A stretch of DNA of 64,000 nucleotides from Membranipora membranacea. Lineage: Eukaryota > Bryozoa > Gymnolaemata > Cheilostomatida > Membraniporidae. The notes below the pieces were generated by a model that was given only the letters and a program-made list of their open reading frames with translations, did no database searches and had not been told where the DNA came from. The position numbers were made by a program, and so were the translations under genes. Location of the stretch: positions 8,556,001-8,620,000 of the forward strand of contig OU612069.1 in assembly GCA_914767715.1 (NCBI GenBank), read 5' to 3'. Each line of letters starts with the position of its first letter. Position 1 is the first letter of the stretch. This document shows positions 34,751 to 47,900 of this stretch, one piece after another.

Positions 34751-35797
34751 AGATAACTCCGAGGTCAAAAAGAAAATGTCCATATAGTTTTGGTTAGGTT
34801 TGTATACAAATCCTCTGTTCCAACCCCTATACCCTGAACATCTAATATTTATGTTACATCCTTTATCCCCTTGGGACCTGTTTCTATCACAGTTCATCTC
34901 TTTGTACTGCTTGTGAATCACATCAAAGTTGCTTCTGATCACTCTGGTCTTGTTATTGATTAGGTCTGTATTATAATTATGAGATTAAAACAATTATAGG
35001 AGTACTTTTGAGTAATGTTAGATAAAAATATTCACTTTCGAACTCAATAAGTAAATGAATAAATAAATAAAGCGAATAAAAAATGAATCCAATTTTTTTT
35101 TTGGTTGTGTTCCTTGATATCGGCTCAGACTTTGTCCCAAATGTTACATATGTTCATTACTAGTTTAGGCTCACCTGTCATTAATATAAAAACGATAAGC
35201 TAGTATTTAATGACAAGGATTGTTTCAAAGTGAAGGAGATATATCTAATATGTTCAACATTGATGAGTTTTATTGCACTATAGTGCAGGAGCTCTCAATA
35301 CACATCGTATATTTTGTTCGCTCAATAATTATGATGAAGTTGAGGATTATTAATTGTATGATGCATGGAATATGCCATATGCAATGATGTCAAACCAGGG
35401 AGTTTGGGGTCTCAAACAGAGTCATAACTTATCATACCGCTTGAGTAATCTTCTCTCTTAGTAAGGGCCGATAACTCTGAGGAAACTTAAGCTTGTTAAA
35501 TATTAAATCCAATTTCATCACTTTGCTCTCGACATTTGATTGCCAACTTTTATTCTGTTAACGCACATTTTGTATGAGTCACCACATTACAAAGTTTAGT
35601 GTATTGGTTCAGAGTCTGGCCCAGATTATTGTTGAAATAAAGGTCGACGCTTACACAGCTCAAGGGTCAAAGTGTTTCTGCCTCTCCATTTTACATTCAT
35701 GGTACAGTATACTATGGATCAAACAAACACAGTGTATTGTCTAGGTGGATTTTGATCATGGTATTTGAGCTTTTTCAAAGTAAACCATGAGATACCT
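34751..35797. other. Unassigned sequence left of copy B
   Basis: AT-rich, with an (AAAT)n-like stretch near 35,046-35,084 that may be a retroposon tail. No exons were recognised. Whether it belongs to the duplication cannot be judged, as the copy-A counterpart is outside the window. Confidence 0.4.
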
Positions 35798-36747
35798 GAT
35801 AATAACATGGATGGATCATGCATGATTGCTTGGAACCACAATTTATTTTTTATTGTGGAAGGAAAAACTCTCCAAACCGCTGCTGTATGCAACAGCATAG
35901 CAAGAGCAGATACATTTTTTGGATGTGGTGTTCCTCGCTTACTCAGTAATTATGTTGGAGACAGCGTACCTCATAGTTAGCTAAAGAATGTCACACTAGT
36001 TGATTCGGCAGAATCTTAGCACACAATAGGTAGGGAAACAGATTGTTTATGTAACTTATTTTGTAAACCTGGCATGTGTGAAATGAACAAATGCATGTTC
36101 AGATTTTTAACATGATCCATTGCAAGATGAACTTATATTCGAGTTTAGACTGTTATCAGCCTTTTTCAGCCCATTTTAAGAAACTTTCTTTTGACTTTGC
36201 ATTGCAGCAAGTGATTTATTCCTCAATAAAAATAGTAAAATGTGTGATTAAATCTTGAGCATTATCTCCTCCCAGAACTCCCATAACTATAGAAACAGCT
36301 GTATGTCTTGACGAATATACCTCTTCTACATTCTTGGTTGACAGAGCACTCACTGAAAGAAAGGATAAGATTAAGATAGTTTTTATTGGTAAAACTTTTC
36401 AAAGACAAGTTACAATAGAGTTGAGGAATACCTTCTGATGTTCATACAATTACCATTTAAAAGTTGAATGCTTGTTCGAAAAGAACTGTTCAAAAATCTC
36501 TCAGTTCTGGTCTTCGGCATAGGATAGAGTGACCTGGCTGTCTGATGGCAGTGATGTAAAATATGCATGTCATAACTAATAACATTCTGAGCTTATTTTT
36601 CAATCCTGGTATTAAAGAGAAGAAGGCAGTGAGAAAAATAAGTTTAAATCATCTAACGATCTGCCAGAGAACATTGATATGAGCATGATATGTTATTATA
36701 CTTACCGAAAGTGAGAACCAATAGATTTTAAAATAGCTTTATACCGG

Positions 36748-36819
36748 TTATCTTATCTTATCTTATCTTATCTTATATTATCTTATATTATCTCATATCA
36801 TGTTATCTTATCTTATCTA
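36748..36819. repeat. (CTTAT)n microsatellite, contracted in copy B
   Basis: About 70 bp of CTTAT/ATTAT units at the site matching 1,033-1,261. About 80 bp of the unique flank found in copy A is also missing here. Confidence 0.9.
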
Positions 36820-36892
36820 TTTGTCAGAGAACAACTCAAAGATGTAATATGAAATGTGTTCAGGTTAAGCTGGCCTACATCCTTTGACACTT

Positions 36893-36985
36893 TTCCACTG
36901 TGGTAGAGTGCAGGACACCTCCAATCTTGTTCAAGCAGTCATGGGTTCAAACGCCGTTCAGGACTAATTTTTTGTGCAATATAAC
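36893..36985 (+). mobile_element. tRNA-like SINE head, copy B
   Basis: Duplicate of the element at 1,337-1,430, with box-B-like GGGTTCAAAC followed by GCC. It predates the duplication. Confidence 0.4.
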
Positions 36986-39900
36986 ACAAGGGTGCACAAC
37001 TCATGTATGCTCAGTGTATTAATCATTTTACTTTAAAGCAACTCAAGTGCCAGCCTGCCTTGACTAACCCATATATTTGAATTTTAGAAAATGGAACTAA
37101 CCTTGTGGATGAAAATTGATACCATCAAAATGTTTCCTCTAAGAGTGAGGTGACAATTTCCCCGACCCTCTGAGAAGACATCTATATTGCTTGATGCAGC
37201 CCTTGTTATAAAAATACCCCAGCATGCTCCTCATAAACCACAATTGTGTATTTTGTTTATTTGGTGACTTTTGATCATAATCTTCAATATAATACTGAAC
37301 AACCCTTGTTTATGATAGGAAATCCTTTGAGACTTAAGAAAGGGAAATACTTCCCCGGGAATTCCCAATATGGAATTCCCATGGATTTCCCATATGCTGG
37401 AGGCCTGTTTTTAATTTATATATGATATCATTTTATTCCGTCATGAGTTGTGTGAGCAACCAGCAAGGCAATCCCAAACTGTATGATAATATTACAAACA
37501 ACATAAAGAAGATTACAAACACTTGAGTGCACTCACTTTTGAATTTTTGGAAAGAAAGCAGATTCTTGTGGATTGTATTGCGTAATACGTGAGCGCTAAT
37601 TACTTGGGAGACAAACATTATATGCCAATCGAAGGTTGCATATGTAAATTGTGTGCTGGGCTAAACTTGGCAGTTGAGAATGTGTTTGCCTTGGATCTGC
37701 ATGATATATAGATTTTGCTAAGTAAGAGTAAGGAGGGCATAATTCCAGATGTTTTAATTCACTGAGTGGGTCTACCAACTTGTCATGTATGTTTATCACA
37801 CAATGGACTCAAATTTGGGCTGTCTTGAGGTATTGTGGAATCGGGACAGTAGTTAATTGTTGTAGCTGTAATTATAGATATTTATTATCTACTTCAAGTT
37901 GAATAGAGCCACTGCCTATGATAATTTCTCTGCATAAACATGAATTGGGCACACCTGCGAGTTAAGGTCTTCATGGATTATCAAAAGTTATGCCAGCAAA
38001 GTGCCAACACCACTAAAATAACTATAATCACTCAACCTATTGGCTAAGATCAAAGTGTCACGCCAATGGGTGCTTAGCGCCTGTTTCAGTTTCTGGCAGC
38101 TTGCCGCACATCCATGATTAGAAGGTCCTCTATGGCCTGACCTCTAGGATGCACTCTAGTCTTCTAGGATGTATCAAATTTTCAGTACGAGGACTTCTGT
38201 CAACTTTCGTCCCTCTTTAAGGGCAGCCCACCCTCTGTTTTATCATAAACAGAGCTTAACCAAGGATAATCATGAATTTTGCCACTAGTACTTTACATTG
38301 ATTGGATTGATTCCAACAAACTGCTGAAGGATAGTCTGTTGGCGCTGATTTTTGACAGACCTTAACCGGTGACACAAAGCTTGCAAAAGAATGATACAGA
38401 CTGATTATTTTTGATATTCCATAGCTAAATTTGAAGCAAAATAATATTTTCGACGTACTTTATAATCAAATGAATCTTATATTTAGGTTTATGTATCCTA
38501 CACATTTAGCCAAGGCAATCTTAGCCAAACCAAAAATTGAAACCTTCACTATACTAGAACAACAAGATCTAGGCCTATTTCTTCAATTAACCGACAAATT
38601 ATTTTAGTTTGATTTAACCGACGCTTTTAAAAATACGGTGTTTTTAAGGCATTTTTTATTCGGTAAACCATTTCTGACCAACGCATACTATGGCAGCCAG
38701 TTAACTGGAAGGTGTCAAAAAAGAAACAGCCAACAGTTAATAGCAGAGACAGTGGTTTTATAATAGATGTTACGACGTTACTCCTTGTTGCTGCAACAGC
38801 TTCCCACTGCCTAGATATATTTAAATTTTATCAATTACATTAGGTCTGATATGGACTAATCAGCGCTATTGTGATATTTATGGACCATCATAGTGTCTGA
38901 GTCATCCCTTGGTATTTTGCGCCACACCATACCATACTTTGATTTTTGTATGAAATTTGATAAGTTATCTCAAGCAACGAAATTTAGGCATGTGCTTATT
39001 CATAAAACTATAATTACCTGTATACAAATAAGTAGCCTGCCACATAATTTGTCAATGGTTTGTTGACTTTGCAAGTCCTTGTAATTATAATCCTCTCTTA
39101 GGCACTTGCACAATAAAACTGTGAAAGCATAACTCCAATTTAAACCCATGTTTCAAAACTACTTAAATGCGATATAGTATTCGATGTGTTATTTGGCGGC
39201 AGAGGAGCCCTGTTTTCACCATTCACCAGCTCGACGTTCAACCTTGAAGTTTAACCGGTACCTTCCAAGTACCAATTCATATGCTGCAGCATACATGTTG
39301 ACTCGCTGGTCATTGCTTAAGATTCCCTCCTGACTGCCGGTTTGGGCCTTTTGATAACAAGCTTTCAAGCTCAAATTTTACCTAAACGTGATATATCGCC
39401 TTCTCAGTTTCTCAGGAACTACCTGTCAAATATCAAAAATTCCTTCGCTGACATATATAGGCAGCAAAGGGCAAAATGATGCAGTAAGTTATGTTATGCA
39501 AAAGCATGATGAAAATCTATGCAGTATTACATGCAAAGCACATTGTGTACAACAATGGATCACCTCTTTTGGGTGATTGTTTAGCATCAAAAGACAGATT
39601 TTCATGCTCATAACATCTCTACTATTGAATCTATAATGAAACGCCATGATCAAAACCTTGGAAATACTCTCTAGCTTACCGGAAGCTGGTATGAATAACG
39701 TATTGTTTAGCCTATTTTCAGTGTTTTGGCTGGAGAGGATTGCATGCTTTGGACCAAATAAAGCTGGTTTAGCCACAAAAATCCAATTATCTCAAGATAT
39801 AAAGCCATAATCAATAATCGCCTCGATAAAAATCAAGACAATCTCCTGCTGCTAATCATTTTGACAAAAAATTTGACTGATATCCTTTTGAATTTCTGAA

Positions 39901-40882
39901 TTTTGGCTGGAAAATTTTGACCTAAACGAGTTAAAATTTTGTCAGTTACTGTTGTGACAACCAGGATCTGTAATCTGTTAAGATTACTGTTGGAAGTGAC
40001 AGTGCAAGACCAAAATGGTATAATAAATTGGAAATTTTAGTTTCTGCATTATTGGGGTTGCATGTAATGAGGGGTCAGAAATGATTCTTTTACTATTGCA
40101 AATATCAATTTCAAGTCTCGAAGACAGAAAACCTAAAATCATTAAGTTCCACTAAAATGTCTCTCCTCCAATTAGTGCCATGCCTCCTCTATATAGCAAA
40201 AGCATAAACTAATCAAATACCTCAAAGCAAGGCACAGGGGCTCAATTTAAAAAAGGTTACTTTTTGCCCCAAAAACAACTTCCAGAGGTCACTGTGACTC
40301 AACGTCAAATGTTTGAGAGGATTCAACGGTGAAAGTAACTATTAGACATGATCACCAATACAATATTAAAAAGTTTTAAAAAGCAATATATCAAATAAAT
40401 AAAAAATAACAAATGAAATAAAAGATTTAACTAACTTCTGTCAAAAATTTGGATTTACTAGATGCTGCCAGATGCCATTTATTCGAAGATAATAGATGTT
40501 TTTGTTACTTGCAGATGAAGATGACCGTACATACTTTGGAACAGTATTTTGTAAAAGCAACCTTTTCTCGCAATGTCACATTTAGATAGTTAAATTGTAT
40601 AATACATTAATATACATTACATTTCAATCGTGCGAGATCAGAAGAAAGAGATAGCAATCTGACACGCTTATTTTACTAGTTTGGGAGTAGTGTCCTCTGT
40701 CAAAAAAGTGTGATGTCTCCCGATATTGCAATTTGATTTATGATATCTTCCTCTCCTGAAGGTGTATAAAGACTGGAGATCTGGAACTGGTAACCCGATA
40801 CAATGTGAAGAATAAGTTTCATCCACTACTAAGGTAGAACATAGAATTTGGTTATCCTAATCTGCCATAATATGGTTGCTAA

Positions 40883-41243
40883 GTATATTTTACTCCCGAG
40901 GTTGAATAGAGACTACCTGACTCCAATCAGCTCTCAGTCAATAGGCTATATATGAGGTACCTTGTTACCTCCATACCTGAGATAGTTAATTGATCACTCA
41001 GTCTGATCTGCTATCCGGTATATGGCATATGGCACCTTGCTATACACTAATCAGTTATAATATGGTACCTTGATACCCTCCACACACATAGGTGGTATAG
41101 GAAATGCTGATGGCAGTCTGCTATGAGCTCATCTGCTGTATTTGATGCCCTAGCATCATCCACTTCCATAATCGGTATATTCTATAGCTTATCACCTATA
41201 TATGATGCCTAGATATTGGATCGCCATTTGCACGATCCTGGGC
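40883..41243. repeat. Degenerate minisatellite, copy B
   Basis: Copy-B equivalent of 5,320-5,680 with only isolated substitutions, so the array itself is older than the duplication. Confidence 0.5.
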
Positions 41244-41824
41244 TTTTTAACATTTTTTAGCTACTGGCTAGCAATACACAAACCTAAATAAGGGGATAAG
41301 GAATACCTAACTGGAGAGAGGAGAACTCTGAACATGAAGGTAAATCCAAGCTTATAAAACACCCACACATGAGAATGACATGATAAATCAGTCCGCAAAT
41401 AAATTTGAAAGCGGCTTAACACAACTCAATATTCAAAAATTGTTTTATGAGGTGTGACATTGTTAAAACTCACAATAATATCACCTGACTTGAAGATATT
41501 CTGAATAACTGTAATGTAACTGTAATCCCTGACACCATAAAGGGAATACATTGCAGAAGTGTAGAATAATTTGAAGAAAAGAAAAATATGTCAACAGTGA
41601 GTTTGTTATCCCAAATACCTTGCTTTTCCTGATTGCTCATGAGATAGTGGGTCAAATAACGACAATTCTATTAAATGAAATAGATGTATATTTATATTTT
41701 GATAGCAGGACGAACAGAATATTATATGAGCAAATAAATTGCGCCTTTTAAACAGCATGAAATTTGCATCACAGCATATCATTATTTCATTGAACTATAA
41801 CTACACACATTATTTAAAGGACGA

Positions 41825-41830
41825 TTTATT
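41825..41830 (-). terminator. Candidate poly(A) signal, copy B
   Basis: Minus-strand AATAAA at the same relative place as in copy A, about 145 bp past the stop ending at 41,973. Confidence 0.45.
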
Positions 41831-41972
41831 TAATTGTAATATACTATTTCATTACGAAGATAACTGAAATGACTTTCTGGAATTCAACAGTGGCATATGA
41901 GGGAGACTGGTACACATAATATCCTGTATATCTGGTGTCTCTTAGTTATACAGTATATAAATGATGCAAATT

Positions 41973-44900
41973 TCACATCTTTTTGCCATCTTTTTTCGAA
42001 GATCTGGATTTTGTTGAAACTGTTGAGCGTTTTTTAACAGGTTTCTCGCCTTCTGGAGCCGATAAGCTGGTTATCTCATCAGTCTCTACAAAGGAGACAA
42101 AAGAGCAATTGGCATTTTGATGCACGCTGACTGTGAGACTGTACTGCTTTCATGTGTATCGCTGATCGTTAGAGTCAATTTATTATGAGAACCAAACTCA
42201 ACCCGCCCCTGATAAATGAATCTGAATTAGGGTCGTCACACAAACCCCTTGTGATGGTATTCATGATAAGTTGTTAAAATTCCCTCACTATCGACCTGAG
42301 GAACATATGCAGTTGTGTATCACATGATCAGTGTGATTTTGATGCACATACTAATTATCTTTCCTGTCCTATCCTAGCTGGATTTGAAATTTTTTGAGCC
42401 CCTGCACCACAGCTGATTTACAAATAACTATTGAAGAGGTTATGGCTTTGCAATTGCTCAATTAGTTGCCGTTGTCTGATTTAATAATCAAATACCGATG
42501 AAAATGATTCAACTATTATTGTCACCAGTCTTGCCTTCTTTCCCCTTCTTTGATTTCTTGTCTTGATCATCTTCGTTCTTTCCAGGCTTGAGCGTAGATT
42601 TTGACGATTTCCCCTTTTCTGATTTTTTTGGCTTCAGCTCTCCTGTCGATAGCGCTGAGCTCTTTGGTTTCACCTTTTCTGTAGACATAAATGCATAAAT
42701 AAAAGATTTGCTTGTACCTGACAGATTCACATAAAGAATAATGGAGGTTTGAGACCTAGTTACACTAACATACTTTGTCGCTTTGATGATTTGACCGGGT
42801 CTTTGCTTTTCTTTCCCTTGGCCAAGGAAGCAATGTTTATTCCCTTGGAGTTCCGTGTAGTTTTGTTACAATATTATTAAACCCTTTTCATCAAGCTTGA
42901 CAGTTTTTGATGACCAAGTGAGCGACCGTTAGTATTGAAACTAAATGGAAATCGCACTACTTGTGACGAAAGAGTCTGGCCATTGTATTCCATATCTGGA
43001 AAAGCATCATTAGCTTTCTTTTGCAAAACAAGTGGCTTGCAAAAATAGCCAATCCCTAGTAGCATTTGGGAAATGTCCAAATCATCAATGTCAGAAGGCA
43101 TTATATTACTGTTTGTGATTTTGTAAACAACTCATTTTCCCAGGCTATATTATCCATGGTAGTAGGGACAGTCAATCAAATCGATGCCAGATGACTCCCT
43201 GTGTTGAGTTATCTTACTGTAAATGATATATGATTATAATTCAATTCCATGAGAAGAAACTCTTTCAGTGGGTCTTGCTTATTATGAAGACATGTTTTTA
43301 CCTAAATTCTGTGGCTTCTTCTTTCTACTGACACCATCTGTAGCTTCAGCAGAGAATGATGATTCTGAGATATTGGATGCAATGTAGGATACCTCAGGAG
43401 TTACATCCATATTTACATCTAGGGATAAAGAAACAAAGGAAGTCTTAAGCCTAGATTGTTAAATTCCCCCATGTAATTTGAGACAATCTGGATGGGGTAC
43501 ATTTTCGTTTACTGCATCCAGTTCTGCAAAAGAACTTTAAAGAATGTTCTATATAAGTATTTGAACGCTTCAGAAATCAAATGCTAATACTAATCGTCAG
43601 CAGCACCAATAACCTTTACCCTGGCATTTCAATACTCCATTTTGTGATTTAATTTTTGAAAAGGTTATAAATATATAATGGAATTTAACTGTCAATAAGG
43701 CCCATAAAAGTGAAACTTTTATATGGATAACAAGTGGTTATGCAAAGAGTTAAACGGAATTATAATTTGAACTATGTATAAATAGATTTTATTTTAAAGA
43801 CTTTAATTTCCTGTCAGTACTTGTTGTAGCAAATAAGATGAAAATAAGTGATTATAGATACAATTGGTAGGGTAAAAGTTAGAGCCAGCACATATTTCTC
43901 TGTTTTACAATGTGAAAGGTAATAAGCGAGAAAAGAATATTATATTAATCATACTAGCACCATGTGCTAAAGACAACAAACTTGCAACTATCTGCTGAAC
44001 TGAGTTTCTTACCTGTGTCTGTTATCTTCATTTCTATCTGCCTCTTTTTGTCTGTGGAAAAAGCAAGAGGTTTGAGTTGATTGTCTCAAGGATAGTAGAA
44101 CGGTTTTGTTATGTTTATAATATCATGTTCATCTAAATTAGTTGTACCATAGCCATAAAATTTAATTTAAATCTTAATGAACTAATCAGTTTTAATAATC
44201 GAATTTCGGTGTTATCTTAAATAAATTAATGACTACTTATAACAGTAGTTACCTTCTAACTTTGATTTCTTTTCGTTCAAAAGTGTCTCCCTTTCATTAT
44301 TCTCCTTTTGAATTTCCACCTGTCTCTTTTTTTCTGCGTAAACAGAGATTAATGGTATACAACGCTGGCCAGTTTAAACAACTCTTAAAATTATATCATT
44401 ATTGTCAAAAAAGAATGGGTAATGAAAGGTATCAATCCCAGCAACAACCTCGATTTTGCCAAAAATTTGATTTCAATCAATCAGTAAGGCTTTGAGTTTT
44501 ATTCTTACCTTATTTTATCTTTGTTTAAACTCAAAATCAGGGAAGAAAAATTTCACTTCTTGTGTAGAAAACTCCGGTTAAAACATCGATTATTCAGTTT
44601 CTCACTAGATTAATTATGCAGTGTGCTCTATCAAAACCTTATAACTGATATGTACATATTTCAAAAACTATACTAGAATGGGATTCGGTCAAACGATATG
44701 GAGTTCTCTACTCAGGTTTGGTGTGTTCTGCAGACAACTCTACACAACAAAAAACCAAAAACAATCAGCCAATAAAAAAAAAACACAAAACAACCACATG
44801 GGTCTATTCTGAAATTCAGCATAGTGATACATGAGTAGGTAACACCACAGAAGCAATATCCAACACAACCAATAATACAGACAAAGCCCGATTGTTAACC

Positions 44901-47900
44901 ATATCCCGGGTTGAAGTTTACACCAACCTGCCTGGTGCCGCTTCCACATTAACAGTGTTAAAATACCCAGTAGTAAGAGGACAGCCAAAGGTATAGCCAG
45001 CGTCTCAGGGTTATCTGCGAGTGTTTTGATTTTGGCGCCTTGTGCTATGTTCAGGTCATCATAAGGTGCATCCGCACAGTTACCAAACGAGCATGTGTGT
45101 CCCGATTCACAATCGGCATCCTGTAAAAGGGACCGCATGACGCAGAAACTGAGTATGGAGAAAAGCAAACATTTCAAAACAGAATGTGCACCATGTAAGT
45201 GAAAGAAACAATGTTGATGATTATTGATCACCAGTGAGACGACAAAATATTGAAACAGCATGTTTCTATCAACCATTCAGTAGGAAAGAGCATCGCTTTA
45301 CTTACGCAATTTATTTTATCAATTAATTAATGGAAGTTACAACAATGAGTCCACAGCTGGTCTCGCTCAAATTTGTTTTTAATTTATTGGCATAACACAA
45401 TGACCAAGTTAGGAATTCTGTAATTGCTGTATTTTACTGAAATGCCAGTTTTTCCCATTCTTTTCCTTTTATATTTTCAGTAGTTAGATCACAACTCACC
45501 CTTGTGCATGTATCCAGCACAACACATAGTCCTCTCATAATCATAGAGCCAGTAACACAGGAACACCTGCCATCATAACAGTATGTGAGCTCTTGTGCCT
45601 CAGCAAGACAAAACTCTGTATCCTTGCAGTCAATATCGAAAGTAGACGAGATTTGTGTCAGCTCATCCCCTGAAATAAATTCTTATCCTTGCCGAGTTTG
45701 AAGGAGATATTCGAAGGAAAATTTTGTGTCAAAAAATGTAGCCGAATGGACATGAAACAAAAAGAGCAAAATCACGTGCTAAGAAGGTATATATGTAATT
45801 TTTTCAAAATCTCTTTTTCTTTGTAATTCAAATCAAGCTATTTTTGGGCTTGCTAATGCTATCATAAGTCTCTGAAACTCCTACCAGAAAGTGGAAAAAT
45901 TCTGTTTGAAATTTCTTTTGTTCACAAATAGCCAGAAAGCTTCGAGCAAACAAAGTCTATAAATTTTTTTTCTTCTCAAATACAATGAAAGCCATGCTCA
46001 ATTGACCGTGCATGCATTCATTTGAACAATGCAATTACGATTCTTATGACTGCGCTTGCTAACAATGACTCGCTTTGAATGACAATTGATGCAGATAGAC
46101 TAATTTTGCACTTGGAAATAGCCAAATTTGAATTTTTTTGCGATATCTTTTGAACCGCTTGTTTGAACATTAATTATTTAACGCCAAATGAATCGTCTTA
46201 ATTTTTGGCACATTAACATAATATATTCGCAATAATTTTAATGTTAATCAGAAAATTAGAAATTTGGAAAGCGTGTTTACCGTGAATTTTTTATTCCGCA
46301 GATAGCCTGCTTTGCCCTAATGGACAGCATATTGGACATGAAACAAAAATGAGCAAAATCATATGCTCACGATCGACAATGCTAGTAGCGTTTACTCTAT
46401 CCAGCGGCTCAAAAAATAATCATGTTGATAGGATACTGAAAAACCTTTAGGTGAACCAAGATACTTGAAAGGAAAAACTTGAGCACCTTATTTCAAAAAA
46501 CCTACATTCTGTTCTGAATTGTTCATTGAAATAACACATATTTTGACTGCGAAATAAGTTGTATCCATTGATATGAATTCATGGATTGATTGGGAAAAGG
46601 ACAGTATGACTATTTGTAGAGAATAATTACATCAGTATATAACTTTATGTCAGTAATTTGGTCTAGCTTTAGTTCCATGTTGTGCATTGGCTAACGTCCA
46701 AGTAACAACCTTTAAAAACTAGGGGTCGGCTGGAGCATTACTTAACTTTTGGTCCAATCAAAGATGAGAAAATGTTTCAAGCAACCATACATAAATTGCC
46801 ATATGCTTGTTCAGGGTCAGATTGTTCCGCTAATCCATGAATACATATCAGTGGTTGAATTTATTAATTGAATATCCGGTTTGAATAGCTGCCCTTACCA
46901 ATACATGTTGGTGCGGAATGACGACAGTATAGATTGACACACACAAGCCCTTTAGCACACCCTACACTTGAACATTCGTTAGTATCTGGTTCACAGATAC
47001 CGTCATCAGTGTAGCACCAGCCTGTGTTACATATACAACTTCCTGAAATAGAAGAAAAATAGAACATGTTAGGCAAGGGAATATGAGGGTCAGTTTATGT
47101 AAGAAATGTATTAATTCAAAAAGTTTAAAGTGTTTAGTAAGTCAGATATAGTAGATATCAGATAGCAGATATAAGATACAATTTGATCAAACTAGAGATT
47201 ACACCTTGTTTTATTTTAGACCGATAGACTGCTTCATACCAAGTTGTTTGTTGCAGTGAGTATTTGGTATCAGTGAACATGTGGTCTCAACCTGGCACTT
47301 CTGTGGCAGAATGATTCCTTGATTAGGAATACATTGTGTCCCGATCGGATCCAAAGTATGCCCTGCCAGACAGACGCACATTCTCACCTCAGATACACAA
47401 ACCATATTGTGGTCATCACATCCTCGGCCCTCAGCTGAACACAACGGACACTGAATTTGAAAAATGAAATCAGAATTACGTTTCTAATACATCGGTGGAT
47501 AACATTTTTTTAGCAGAGGGAACATCATGCCACGTAAGATACCTTCAGCCAGAATAGTTTCTAGCAAACACTGAGACTGGGAAATAAAGGTGCCTTAAGG
47601 GCGTGCCAAACACATACAGGGCAAAGTTGCTCTTATTTTGCAGGCAAATGAGCCCAGTAGTAGGTAGACTGCAGCAGGATTCGAACCAGAGACCCCCAAC
47701 GATTGCACGTTAGAGGGCAGGGGCTCTAACCATCTGAGGTAACTCTAGCCTGTCTTGACAAGCTTTGTTCGAGCAGCCGATATTAGATATTGTCTTCTCT
47801 TGCGATCGGGTAAATAACTTCTTTATCACACTCGACAGTCGAGCATGCAAGAGTTGACAAGCTTTGTTCCCATCCCCCCCCCTGCCGAACAAAGCTTGTC

